From NCBI RefSeq assembly GCF_904846155.1, contig NZ_CAJGZP010000001.1, positions 1,674,001 through 1,738,000 on the forward strand: 64,000 nt of DNA, read 5' to 3'. Below are positions 45,601-53,759 of this stretch, piece by piece. Source of the DNA: Psychrobacter fulvigenes (GTDB lineage: Bacteria; Pseudomonadota; Gammaproteobacteria; Pseudomonadales; Moraxellaceae). The first letter of the stretch is position 1. Each line of letters begins with the position of its first letter. Below the pieces are notes generated by a model. It saw only the letters and a list, made by a program, of their open reading frames with translations. It was not told where the DNA came from and did no database searches. Both the position numbers and the translations under genes were made by a program.

Positions 45601-47115
45601 GGATATATGGCGTTTTTTCTTACCAGGTTTTAATGGCTCATTCAACCAGCGCCCAATCATAATACGCAGTACTTCAAGTTGACGCTGCAAACTATGGCAT
45701 GAATGAATACTTAGGCTATTATCTTGTGCAGACATTGCCCAAAAACGCTCCTTCTCAAAGCGTTTATTCTCTAATGCTTCATCGTCATACCACGGCGTCT
45801 CTTGCTCATCTTGATCAGAGCCGGTCTCTAGTTGTTTACTGACTGCTTGCGATACTTTGGCCGCGGTCGCTTGCTGGGTAGACTGCTCATCGAGCATCAA
45901 CACATCATTTTGTAAACGTCTCAATAAGCTTACGCTCTTTTGCAGCTGTTGCGCACTATCATCAAAATCAATACTGAACTCGTCGCTCAAGCCATCATTG
46001 CTATCATCGCCCTCATTAAAGATGTCCTGCCACTCAACGAGTGCGTCTTGGTATTGCTCATTACCCGATAAATTAGCAAGCATGGCAAAAGTATCACGCG
46101 ACTGTTTGCCCAAACGTGATAGCAAACTGTGCCCATAATCACGCAGAAACACGCTTTCAGGGTTAATGATCTGTTGACGCTGTAGCCATGATTTATCAAC
46201 AATATCCGCCCAAAACAGCTTGGATGGGTTGTAGTGCAGCAGTGTGATATCCATGTATTGTGACAAGCGCTGTAAAAAGTCGAGCTCGGTTTGTGGCAAT
46301 TGCTGAATGGTAAAAATGCGCAGAACTTTGGGCAGTTGAGCACGCTCATTCGCCTTGTTGCTTTTTAGCGCTGACCAAAAAGTATCCTCAAGTGCCACCC
46401 GGTGCTGATGCACATCGGCAAACAAATGCGACCATAAGAAACGCTGCGCGACCCCTAACTCTACATAGTGCGCCACCAACCATTCAGGGGTGCCTCGCGC
46501 ATACTTATCGAAGCGCAGGGACAGAGCATCCTTTTCAGCGATCAGCGCCTCTACAGTCAGCGGTTTATCATGCGACCAGAGATCTAGCCAGTCCTCACGG
46601 TGGGTTAAATAGCGGTTAAACACCCTCGCCAAATCACTTGCCAGCTGCCAAATGCGCGCGTCTTGCTGTGCCTTATCCTGCTGCACTTCTTCTTGCGGCT
46701 CATCAATCAAAGATGCTAGCAGTGGATGAACGGGATGTTTTTCATCAGCGACAATGGCTTCTTGATAATAAGTCAAATACCCAAACAAGCGCCACTGCAT
46801 CACCGTTGGCGACAACACTGCCACCTCAGGTACATTCAGTGTGGCCGCATTAGGGTTTTGTTCTAGCAAATAGGCATTGTGACGGCTCAACACATCTTGC
46901 ATCAACGTCCACTGATACTGACCCCAAAAAGTCGTCGTCACTAAGGTACTGATACCCGCTTGACTTGCAATAGACTTATCTAGCCAATCACCAAGCACCA
47001 TGGATTGCACGATGACCACAAACTTCTCAAAGACGGGTTGGTTTTTGGACTTATAGGCAACTAACAACTGCTCAACCAACAGCTCGGTACGGTGGGACTG
47101 AATGATTTTAAACAT
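42607..47115 (-). CDS. recC: Exodeoxyribonuclease V subunit gamma (RecC)
   Basis: This 1502-residue Chi-scanning scaffold subunit of RecBCD begins MFKIIQSHRTELLVEQLLVA, like other RecC proteins. VQSMVLGDWLDKSIASQAGI lies near residue 50, and the inactive helicase-like core includes SIHSCHSLQRQLEVLRIMIG (about 490) and PFDLVVMLNMDLSEFPGRDL (about 825). It is longer than E. coli RecC (1122), again through charged insertions. ATG 47115 gives a normal RecC start; a TTG at 47157 would add 14 residues without family similarity. recB follows 84 bp downstream. Chi recognition by this lineage cannot be deduced from the sequence. Confidence 0.94.
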   Translation of the reverse strand: MFKIIQSHRTELLVEQLLVAYKSKNQPVFEKFVVIVQSMVLGDWLDKSIASQAGISTLVTTTFWGQYQWTLMQDVLSRHNAYLLEQNPNAATLNVPEVAVLSPTVMQWRLFGYLTYYQEAIVADEKHPVHPLLASLIDEPQEEVQQDKAQQDARIWQLASDLARVFNRYLTHREDWLDLWSHDKPLTVEALIAEKDALSLRFDKYARGTPEWLVAHYVELGVAQRFLWSHLFADVHQHRVALEDTFWSALKSNKANERAQLPKVLRIFTIQQLPQTELDFLQRLSQYMDITLLHYNPSKLFWADIVDKSWLQRQQIINPESVFLRDYGHSLLSRLGKQSRDTFAMLANLSGNEQYQDALVEWQDIFNEGDDSNDGLSDEFSIDFDDSAQQLQKSVSLLRRLQNDVLMLDEQSTQQATAAKVSQAVSKQLETGSDQDEQETPWYDDEALENKRFEKERFWAMSAQDNSLSIHSCHSLQRQLEVLRIMIGRWLNEPLKPGKKKRHISDIVVLLPDVERHHALISSIFVSGKGQDGLTLPAKVTGVVDADIRQLWEAIIGFYKLLGSHSARFEAAEVLDWLMLPPLHESFGLTHDQMSRGCDLLVEAGFIRGFDEWHLKQTLDSNDYDYRFTFAQALDRLTLGLVMPEASLSDCLYPLAQEEWPSTALPEMSLPLPQVSLNDAIIIEALCRIYAGLTARRDDHTQKLKAEDWLDQIEKQVIHRYFSDVDQTRTMRAIYNAMNGFKSSLRANRHYRQYASSDSVSNANKKEVEQRLAGVEQLPLKLNFMLDSIEAELESQQVSAEPTGVITFGRFGALRNVPFDLVVMLNMDLSEFPGRDLDNRYDLMKATNARRGDRVSEDDDNGAFLDALLCARSACWIFYNGQSLLDTHEHLPANPVSELLQFLQGEVQWQVNSLEALDTLPENVDSTTESLKRYLPKLIKQWLLTEHPALPFHESLFETDIEDADVCEQASDTPKLNLNESTAMHTENDIQDNRLIDNADELDVLLNTAMRRTKLAQKRQFPPAPLWQAVFNTLKGRAFSEHAELVSLPTKAQYESIAQLLGQSLGQLGQVDNQTLDVIAEMLSLDATAVFNDSGEVNDLTKKALSETVFNIGEIDVEGVLTYQVRHPAKAFLRTQKVHVVQGEEAMAHQEPLFLDNLTTYQIKEYLINELASDAVNNSTDSTATQDSPILMYQKIMPAGVARQTTLPNQKQKLQQQCQEFKEQLVANGLDDAQILEASEIGGLQLLTPTTEHPVQLELAAVLNHANNAPLLKLLPQFIKIRGSVPILVKTSVLIDANHHRANLQAGVSYAEQSPKQWLNILPNSASPKHLIKFWLSHLYWQVARRTTAEQVALNDGVSIWRFNKSNSQIGKYKDVIAFKLSPIVYEDAAVELIKWAIFGKLVGQVPITLLPEYALSYLDKCAKAAESEDESGSYWPKRADFSDWLRPNYHIDTVYDTCSQHAIWQYLLRDQDAFKALSAALTTLAQPLYEPMFTALVGLDS

Positions 47116-47614
47116 AGGTTGTATTCTAATTATGATAATAAGATGAAAAACATGCAAAAAACTGACCGCTAAATAAAAATATAGACCATAAGCTTTTAGC
47201 TAAAAAGGTTTAAATGGAACCAAATAAAATAAGCAAGTACAGCATAATACGTCATCAAATGCTAAAAAACGATGTATAGGCGCGAGAAGAGAAAAGCACA
47301 ACCTCATGAATTCATGTTTAGCTGTCGTACCTATTATATATTTCTGCTAAGATGACTGCGTTGAATGATAGGCTGCATACAAGACAATTAATTGTTGCAG
47401 ATAGTGTGCCACTGATACCTTCAATTTACTAGCACACTACCGAGATACCAGCAGCACTTACGACAACCAGTGTCGCCTTGTCTTAGTTTTGATTTTGCTA
47501 TTATCATTTATTATCCAAAAGTCATATATTTACCAATTTTAGTAGCTACTAGCTTGGCCACCATGTCTTTAACCTTGTAACAATTAACCTTGCAATAACG
47601 AGATAACCTAATTT
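47116..47614. promoter_or_regulatory. Divergent region between recC and a hypothetical gene
   Basis: This is 499 bp of AT-rich DNA. It should contain the recCBD promoter on the minus strand and that of the gene at 47615 on the plus strand. I see no repeat, RNA gene or LexA-type box (CTGT-N8-ACAG). Confidence 0.35.
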
Positions 47615-48127
47615 ATGCCACTGCGTCCCATAGATGCTATTTTTGTGAATCCCGAAAGACGACGTTATGTCGTTTACTTTCGCGGTGAGCTGTGGCAATT
47701 GCCTCGCATGAAAATTGATTACGCCGCTTGGCAGCGTCGCCAACCGTATGATGGCGACATCAATACGCTGTACCTAAGTAGCAATCAAGCCATCGCTGAT
47801 CCTATATTGGCGCAAAAGCTGCGCACTTTAAACTTGCCCGCCGCAGTACGTGGTAGTACACTTCCGCGCTTTGAGTCATGGTGGGCATTTCATGGTTTTG
47901 AATGGCTAAAAGAGCTACTGAATGCTGGCAAGTCGCCATTGGCTGCTCACCAATCAACCACCACAATACCCAGCTCAGATGACAAGGCTGCAAAAATCTC
48001 GGTAAAAAACGAGACAAATGACACTATTAATAATACTAACAACCCCTCTTCCTCTTCTGCAGAAACTGATGTCTTTGCCGATATGCTCGCAGACTTAACC
48101 AATGACGTGCTCAATCGTCACCGCTGA
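47615..48127 (+). CDS. Hypothetical protein
   Basis: This 170-residue protein is not recognised. The N-terminal ~105 residues look like a compact folded domain rich in Arg and Trp (RPIDAIFVNPERRRYVVYFR, then LWQLPRMKIDYAAWQRRQPY, and STLPRFESWWAFHGFEWLKE). The rest is a Ser/Thr/Asn-rich disordered linker ending in a short helical tail, DVFADMLADLTNDVLNRH. There is no signal peptide or membrane helix. It is divergent from recC and 93 bp upstream of the membrane-anchored protein at 48221. Confidence 0.72.
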   Translation: MPLRPIDAIFVNPERRRYVVYFRGELWQLPRMKIDYAAWQRRQPYDGDINTLYLSSNQAIADPILAQKLRTLNLPAAVRGSTLPRFESWWAFHGFEWLKELLNAGKSPLAAHQSTTTIPSSDDKAAKISVKNETNDTINNTNNPSSSSAETDVFADMLADLTNDVLNRHR

Positions 48128-48220
48128 TTTAACAATAGTAATCAGAGCAATTTATATATAACAAACCAACAGCCCTAATATTTGAATGTTCAACAGACCC
48201 CAATAAATGAGCCTTGCATC

Positions 48221-49039
48221 ATGAAAGACCATAAGTTCCTACTAGCCATGCTAGTTTTGCTAATACTGATCATCTTTATTGGTATTTTTGCTTGGCTATG
48301 GAGCAACAATCGCAAGAATATAGACCCAATGCCAATTTCATTTAACGAAACTCGTGAAGAAACTATCGACAGTGAAGAGAATACGGAGAAGGTTGCTACT
48401 GATGTATTGCACCTACAAGCAGAGGACGATCTAAAGACCGCTCTGGATGATGTCATCGGCTATTTTGAGGCCCGTCATTCAAATGTGCAAGTCATCGCTC
48501 ACTACGTTCCCACTTATCGCTTGATGACCTTGCCAGACACTTCTAACAGTCTGCCTTCTAAATACGCTGTCAACACCGACATTATCTTGGCCAATGATAT
48601 ATTGCCTGAAGAGCGCTTGTCGCCGCTACAGAATCTACTAAATGATGCTCAGAATGAAATTAATAATAATTCTGATACTATCAATAGCCTAGCACAAGAC
48701 GATGTCGTAGCAGATAACATGACCGGCGATGATGAAGCCAGCGAGGCATCTGTTCAAAGTGACAATACACAGGCGCGTAAATTGATGTCCTTTAGCTATG
48801 CTCTCAAAGGCACTCAAGCAGTAGATGGTGTCATAGTGACAGATAACCCTGCTGCAGTCAGCTTTCGAAACTTTTTGCTATCAAGCATGGGACAAGATAT
48901 CTTGAAACAGTATGACTGTGGCAATATTGAAGGCTATAGAAACACTCTTGATGATTTGTTCAATCCCACCTCACGTGCACAACCAACAGAAAATGAAAGC
49001 TCAGTAGAAGTTGCCGACGCGCTCAGTAATGGCGAATAA
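48221..49039 (+). CDS. Membrane-anchored protein with weak ModA-like (molybdate-binding) similarity
   Basis: This 272-residue protein has an N-terminal uncleaved helix (FLLAMLVLLILIIFIGIFAW, residues ~5-24) followed by an acidic linker. The rest resembles a degenerate periplasmic molybdate-binding protein. LKTALDDVIGYFEARHSNVQ matches the ModA opening (L..AL..I...FE...G.KV), VNTDIILANDILP matches PADVFISAD, and DNPAAVSFRNFLLSSMGQDI with LKQYDC matches the ModA ending (A..F..FLLS..GQ.IL..YG). A disordered insertion occupies residues ~135-180. No modB or modC is adjacent. ATG 48221 places the helix at the N-terminus; TTG 48182 is possible. The ModA kinship is inference from pattern. Confidence 0.65.
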   Translation: MKDHKFLLAMLVLLILIIFIGIFAWLWSNNRKNIDPMPISFNETREETIDSEENTEKVATDVLHLQAEDDLKTALDDVIGYFEARHSNVQVIAHYVPTYRLMTLPDTSNSLPSKYAVNTDIILANDILPEERLSPLQNLLNDAQNEINNNSDTINSLAQDDVVADNMTGDDEASEASVQSDNTQARKLMSFSYALKGTQAVDGVIVTDNPAAVSFRNFLLSSMGQDILKQYDCGNIEGYRNTLDDLFNPTSRAQPTENESSVEVADALSNGE

Positions 49040-49112
49040 ATACAAACCTTATCTATTTGGGTTTTATTAGTTGCTTTTATGACTGCTTTTTTCTACAATG
49101 TCACCCCACAAT

Positions 49113-49188
49113 GCGCTTATAGCTCAACAGGATAGAGCAGTTGCCTCCTAAGCGATCGATCGGGGTTCGAGTCCCTGTAAGCGCACCA
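49113..49188 (+). tRNA. tRNA-Arg (anticodon CCT)
   Basis: A 76-nt cloverleaf has acceptor stem GCGCTTA (49113-49119) pairing with TAAGCGC (49178-49184), a D arm with AGCTC/GAGC, an anticodon loop CTCCTAA giving anticodon CCT (reads AGG), and a T arm CGGGGTTCGAGTCCCTG. The genome encodes A and CCA at the 3' end (49185-49188). Confidence 0.95.
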
Positions 49189-49212
49189 GTTAATATATGA
49201 ATAACCCCAGAA

Positions 49213-49246
49213 ATCCCTTGTAAGTCTTATACTACAAGGGTTTTTT
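49213..49246 (+). terminator. Terminator after tRNA-Arg
   Basis: CCCTTGTA (49215-49222) pairs with TACAAGGG (49233-49240), followed by TTTTTT. It lies 25 bp after the tRNA. Confidence 0.9.
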
Positions 49247-49420
49247 ATTAGGTGTCTGTTGAGATAGCAGCTGATATACTTTATATGTGTGCGAAAGATA
49301 ATTGACTTTGTGCATTATGTGAACATGCTATGTGGAATAATACTTGGAGAAATAGTTTTGCGAGTAAGTGAATGTTCAAATGATATGACCTTCTCAGATA
49401 AATGCTAAACCTGACATTGC

Positions 49421-50179
49421 CTAACCTTTAGCGCTATCTACCCAAGAGAACGCTTCCAAAATGCGCATCCATTGATCGTCTAATCCTGCTTTTAGCAATA
49501 ATGGCTCACCAGTGATCGGATGACTAAGCGCTAAACTCTGGGCATGCAGCAGCATACGCGTGCAACCATACTGACTACGAAAAAATCGATTGTGCTGTCC
49601 GTCTCCGTAGCTTGTATCACCCACGATGTGATGGAATACATGTCTCATGTGCCGACGCAGCTGATGCTTGCGCCCAGTCTTAGGTGTTAAGCGCACCAGA
49701 CTATAGCGGCTGGTATCATGCTTTTTTGACACTGCAAATGGCAGCTCAACTTGTGCTAAGCTCTGCCAATGAGTCACTGCCTCTTTAGCGGGTTTGTCCA
49801 AGTCAGCAAACTTATCGGCGATGGCATCGGGCTTAAAGCTCAACGCATAATCAACGACTCCTTGCTCTGCCATATAGCCACGCACCACGGCTAAATACTG
49901 CTTGGTAACCTTGTGTTCCGCAAAAGCCTCGGTAAGGCTGCGCGCCACAGCTGAGCTCTTGGCAAACAACAACACGCCCGATGTCGGCCTGTCTAACCTA
50001 TGCACTGGAAATACATGGCACCCGACTGCATCACGGGTGAGTTGCAAGGCAAAGCGCGTCTCGCCTTTATCCAGCCAACTGCGATGCACCAAGAGACCGG
50101 CTTCTTTGTTAATCGCCACCAGAAACTCATCTTCATAGATAATGTCTATTTGGTTAGCGGTGCCGCTTTCGATGTCCAT
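49421..50179 (-). CDS. truC: tRNA pseudouridine(65) synthase TruC
   Basis: This 252-residue RluA/RsuA-superfamily pseudouridine synthase closely follows TruC, which modifies U65 of tRNA-Ile and tRNA-Asp. It has YEDEFLVAINKEAGLLVHRS at residues ~15-34, the catalytic Asp in FPVHRLDRPTSGVLLFAKSS (about residue 63), the C-terminal GRKHQLRRHMRHVFHHIVGD, and RMLLHAQSLALSHPITGEPL. The absence of an S4 domain also fits TruC. It is monocistronic or co-transcribed with the parvulin gene ending 122 bp upstream. The ATG at 50179 follows AAGGGC. Confidence 0.92.
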   Translation of the reverse strand: MDIESGTANQIDIIYEDEFLVAINKEAGLLVHRSWLDKGETRFALQLTRDAVGCHVFPVHRLDRPTSGVLLFAKSSAVARSLTEAFAEHKVTKQYLAVVRGYMAEQGVVDYALSFKPDAIADKFADLDKPAKEAVTHWQSLAQVELPFAVSKKHDTSRYSLVRLTPKTGRKHQLRRHMRHVFHHIVGDTSYGDGQHNRFFRSQYGCTRMLLHAQSLALSHPITGEPLLLKAGLDDQWMRILEAFSWVDSAKG

Positions 50180-50301
50180 GTTTTTAATGCCCTTACTTTA
50201 GATAGCTTGACTTTGAATCCTATAACTATGTATCTACTATCTTTGATATACCCTTTTCATCATATCGTGCCAAGAAATCTACAAAACTCCGATTTCAACG
50301 C

Positions 50302-50580
50302 TTACGTTCTGTAAAGCACCTTAACCACATGCCAGCCAAATTTGGTTTTCACTAAGTGTGGGGTGAATAGTTCGCCGTTAAAGCAGACTTTATCAAATGC
50401 CGGTACCATCTGACCTTTTGTAAACTCACCTAAGCTACCGCCCTTTTTACCTGATGGGCAGGTTGAGTGCTTTTTTGCCAGCACATCAAACTGCGCGCCT
50501 TTTTTGAGCTTGGCAATAATGTCTTCGGCCATCTCTTTGTCTTTTACTAAAATGTGTAATGCGCTAGCGGTACGAGCCAT
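50302..50580 (-). CDS. ppiC: Peptidylprolyl isomerase, small parvulin (PpiC)
   Basis: This 92-residue stand-alone parvulin domain begins [20 protein letters not shown] and contains [20 protein letters not shown] and [20 protein letters not shown], near-identical in layout to E. coli PpiC (93 residues). It catalyses cis-trans isomerisation of prolyl bonds in the cytoplasm. The Cys in TCPSG and the two conserved His are present. It is a separate gene from the longer, nar-linked isomerase at 52503-53540. Confidence 0.94.
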   Translation of the reverse strand: MARTASALHILVKDKEMAEDIIAKLKKGAQFDVLAKKHSTCPSGKKGGSLGEFTKGQMVPAFDKVCFNGELFTPHLVKTKFGWHVVKVLYRT

Positions 50581-50777
50581 AATGTAAACCTTTCATATAT
50601 TATCGATTATCGCGGCATTATATCACTACTTGCTTTGGTTACTAACCTCACTTGTATGCGCTACTTGTTCAAAAGTCATTTGGGATACTGTCGTTATCAA
50701 GAAATACAGATAGAAGTAATATCTTTATAATCAATACATCCCTGTTTTCATAGTCGATCCACTATAAAATAAATACA

Positions 50778-50857
50778 GTGCTACTGGGATGAATTTCATG
50801 CAGCCTCTGGAGTGACGCAGTCGCACAGCAAGCAAAGAAAATTTATACCAGTAGCAC
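50778..50857. repeat. 80-bp segment bounded by 10-bp inverted repeats
   Basis: GTGCTACTGG (50778-50787) and CCAGTAGCAC (50848-50857) are perfectly complementary. The 60 bp inside includes ATGAATTTCAT and CTCTGGAGTGACGCAGTCGC and can fold further. It could be a small palindromic mobile repeat or a structured RNA; a genome-wide copy count is needed to decide. Confidence 0.5.
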
Positions 50858-51000
50858 GCCGTAAAAGCTGTACTCTTTTTATTTATGACTCACTATAATA
50901 GTAGAGCAACCACCATAACGACATAGAAATTTAAAATTGATGAAAACCTTTATTTGACAGACTATCGTCTATTCTTGGTGGACGCACCATCATATATAGC

Positions 51001-51038
51001 AAAAACCCCTTATGGCACTTGGCCTATAAGGGGTTTTT
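51001..51038. terminator. Terminator downstream of moeA
   Basis: AAAAACCCCTTAT (51001-51013) pairs with ATAAGGGGTTTTT (51026-51038). The stem can extend into the GG/CC bases of the 12-nt loop. Read on the minus strand it ends the moeA transcript and so the nar-locus unit. Confidence 0.9.
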
Positions 51039-51139
51039 GGTACGCATCGGTATCAATGTGGTGTTGTTAAAATCTCTCTACGCCTTTATGACAAAGATAT
51101 AAATCAGACGCAGCCTAGACATATCGTTAAATCAAGCGA

Positions 51140-52435
51140 TTAAATATGTAACCATGGAAATGGCTGCACAGTCACTGTGCTGCCTGATGTGACATTACCA
51201 CTCTCTTGAGCCAATACTATAAAACAGTTGGCGCGGCTAAGCTGTTTTATCCGATGCGACTGCTGGCTGAAACAGCACTCAACTTGGTAGCTACCATCTT
51301 CAGCCTTTGACAGTATTCCTCTTTGAAAGTCCGTACGACCGACTGATTTTGTGATGTCATTGGTAAGTGTAGCCGCGAGAGTCAGCTGCATGGGTTGCTC
51401 TTGTATAGCAGCGCCAGACATTCTCCATAATGCTGGAATCACAAACTGTAGAGCGCCCACTACCGTTGATAACGGATTACCTGGTAAACCAAAGTATAAA
51501 ACAGGCACCTCAACTTTTTGGCTCAGCTCACCAAACACGAAAGGTTTGCCGGGTTTCATCGCTACTTTATAATGATTTATTTGGCCCAACTGCTCCACTA
51601 CCGTGGTCAAATAATCATAATCTCCGACCGAGACACCAGCGGTTGAGATTAATACATCGCATTTCTGCATGGCCTTAGTGACCACTTTGGTGATTTGATC
51701 TTTGTCATCAGCAATGATGCCGTAGTCATTAATGACGATTGGCAATGGCGCTAACAAGCTTTTGAGCGTTGGTGTGTTTGAGTTATATATTTGTGCTGAG
51801 CTTTTTAGCTTATCACCAAGCGCGACCAGTTCATCTCCAGTTGTCAGCAGCCCCACTGTGAGCGGCTTGAACACTTTTACTTTGCTGATACCAAGGTTAG
51901 CAAGTAAGCTGATATCAGCTGGGTTGATACGCTTACCTTGCTGTAGCACCAGTTCGTTTTGCTGTATCTCTTCTCCTTGCTTACGAATGTTCGCATCTGT
52001 CTCTGCCGCCTTTGACAAAATAATGTCATAAGGCTCGGTTTTATCGATACTGTCTTTGATATAAGCAAAATTAGTGTTTTCTTGCATGACAACCGTATCA
52101 CAGCTATCTGGTACGACAGCTCCAGTGAAGATACGGATGCCTTGGCCTGCTTTGAGGGTTCCGGTATAAGGATCGCCTGCTTGTGACTCTCCAACGATCT
52201 CAATGATACCGCCTTTTGGCAGATCAGTTTTATGGGCAATAGCATAGCCATCCATTGCAGATATATTCTCTCTGGGCACAGGAAATGATGAAATAATGTA
52301 TTCGGCCAATATCTGGTTAAGGCTGTCCGACAAATTAGAATTACTCACTGGCCTTTTAGCTATTGGAAAGTCATTTTGATTATAGCTATTTACTCGCTGC
52401 ATGATTGCAGACCGTAACTGTTCAACAGTAATCAT
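51140..52435 (-). CDS. moeA: Molybdopterin molybdotransferase
   Basis: This 431-residue MoeA inserts molybdate into adenylated molybdopterin to make the cofactor needed by NarG. It has the MoeA N-terminal VPRENISAMDGYAIA, then IRIFTGAVVPDSCDTVVMQE. The MPT-binding core contains GLLTTGDELV, STAGVSVGDYDYLTTVV and VAMKPGKPFVFGE, and the loop YFGLPGNPLSTVVG is also present. Length is typical. It is the last gene of the minus-strand nar locus, 67 bp after the PpiC-type isomerase, with a terminator downstream. Placement there suggests cofactor supply is coupled to nitrate reductase synthesis. Confidence 0.94.
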   Translation of the reverse strand: MITVEQLRSAIMQRVNSYNQNDFPIAKRPVSNSNLSDSLNQILAEYIISSFPVPRENISAMDGYAIAHKTDLPKGGIIEIVGESQAGDPYTGTLKAGQGIRIFTGAVVPDSCDTVVMQENTNFAYIKDSIDKTEPYDIILSKAAETDANIRKQGEEIQQNELVLQQGKRINPADISLLANLGISKVKVFKPLTVGLLTTGDELVALGDKLKSSAQIYNSNTPTLKSLLAPLPIVINDYGIIADDKDQITKVVTKAMQKCDVLISTAGVSVGDYDYLTTVVEQLGQINHYKVAMKPGKPFVFGELSQKVEVPVLYFGLPGNPLSTVVGALQFVIPALWRMSGAAIQEQPMQLTLAATLTNDITKSVGRTDFQRGILSKAEDGSYQVECCFSQQSHRIKQLSRANCFIVLAQESGNVTSGSTVTVQPFPWLHI

Positions 52436-52502
52436 AAACGTATACTCTTTTGATTGACCATCAGCAAACGTACCTCAAAAGAGATACGCTCATATAAACT
52501 CC

Positions 52503-53540
52503 CTATCCACGGAATACATTTTCTTGCTCAAGCGTCATCTCAATACCTTCTATGTCTGCTTCATCTGCTAAGGTAAACAGATAATCGCACAGTGACTGAT
52601 GAAAGGCTTGTTGGCTGAGCTTGTTGTGTATGGCTGGGCTGACTTGCTCGTAAGTCATTTGTATTCCTGGTTTTTTATCCAGTACATCGACGACGTGAAA
52701 ACCATATCTGCTTTCGATGGGACTAGGCGCAAGCCCTGTATCCAACTTAAACAAAGTACCTTCAAACTCTGGCACGGTTTGTCCTTTACTCACAATCCCT
52801 AATTCGCCGCCTTGTTCTTTTGAAGGACAAGCAGAGTATTGCTGTGCCAATTGAATAAACTCAGCATTTGGGTTTGAGTCGTTTTTAATCTGTTCAATAA
52901 ATTCGTAAGCGCTCTTTTTGAGCTTTAGTCTTTCATCACCATCTTCGGGTGGACAGGCTAATAATATATGGCGAACCGTCATAATAGGGTCTGTTTTGAA
53001 GTCAGCCATATTTTGCTGATAGTAGCGCTCGCACGTTGCCATATCAGGTATTGTCGCTTGAACGTTTTTGTCTATTAGCGCAGAGATCGCTTGCTCTTCA
53101 TCTTTGTCCCATGCAGCCTCGCCAAGGCTTGGCTCATCCAGCACAGCCAGTCTTAATAATTCACGTACCACCAGTGCTTGAGTCGCCAAAAACACCGCGT
53201 CTTCTTTATTGGCGGCTGGGTGATACTGCAGCTCTTGCGCGATAGCCGTTCTATCGATCATGACGCCATTGACGAAGACAGAAGGCAGCTCATCTCGGCT
53301 AGAGGCGATGAGGTTCTTATGATTGCTACGCTCTTCTGCCATCGCTTTTTCGATGAATTCTTGATCAGAGTGCGGCTTTTTTAGATCCGCCAGTGTCGGC
53401 ATGATACGCACGATATCATCACCATTACTCATGGGAATATTGTTGGTTGTAGTAGAAGTATGAGCGGCGTGGTTATGAGAGTTATTACCGTTGATACTGC
53501 TATTTGTATGGTCTGCTGGATTATAGGTACTGACGGTCAT
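52503..53540 (-). CDS. nar-locus PpiC-type peptidylprolyl isomerase
   Basis: This 345-residue protein has a C-terminal parvulin domain (about residues 185-290: DPIMTVRHILLACPPEDGDE, then YSACPSKEQGGELGIVSKGQ and PIESRYGFHVVDVLDKK). The N-terminal helical region contains PSVFVNGVMIDRTAIAQELQ, as in NifM/PpiC-type chaperones. The first ~40 residues are low-complexity Asn/His/Thr (NGNNSHNHAAHT), possibly metal-binding. GGAG precedes ATG 53540. A PpiC-type isomerase gene follows narI in Pseudomonas nar loci, suggesting a role in folding or assembling the reductase. No signal peptide is seen. Confidence 0.88.
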   Translation of the reverse strand: MTVSTYNPADHTNSSINGNNSHNHAAHTSTTTNNIPMSNGDDIVRIMPTLADLKKPHSDQEFIEKAMAEERSNHKNLIASSRDELPSVFVNGVMIDRTAIAQELQYHPAANKEDAVFLATQALVVRELLRLAVLDEPSLGEAAWDKDEEQAISALIDKNVQATIPDMATCERYYQQNMADFKTDPIMTVRHILLACPPEDGDERLKLKKSAYEFIEQIKNDSNPNAEFIQLAQQYSACPSKEQGGELGIVSKGQTVPEFEGTLFKLDTGLAPSPIESRYGFHVVDVLDKKPGIQMTYEQVSPAIHNKLSQQAFHQSLCDYLFTLADEADIEGIEMTLEQENVFRG

Positions 53541-53759
53541 GGCTGATACTCCACTAAAAGTGCGTGTAATAAATAAGAATATGATAGAAATATAAAAATA
53601 CTATTAAAACTTTGATTGACGATAAATGTATAAAATAAAGCAGCACTTAAAACCTTAATAATCATGCAACTTAGCTTTTTTAATAAGCCAGCTGTTTAAT
53701 AAGCTCTCTCAGTGCCGCTTTATTGTTATTATTCACTGACAGGTTGTCAGTACTAAATA

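Larger units (their letters stand above)
50581..51139. other. 559-bp intergenic region with an inverted-repeat element and a terminator
   Basis: No coding frame is supported. The region contains an 80-bp segment bounded by a 10-bp inverted repeat (50778-50857) and, at its left end, the moeA-side terminator at 51001-51038. The rest is AT-rich and includes the ppiC promoter. Confidence 0.5.

Noticed and set aside
49113..49246. tRNA-Arg as an integration (att) site
   Set aside because: No integrase gene and no repeat of the tRNA 3' end within the window; a terminator follows directly.
52455..52470. TTGATTGACCATCAG as an FNR box upstream of moeA
   Set aside because: The half-sites are separated by 5 instead of 4 bases and the second half is imperfect.
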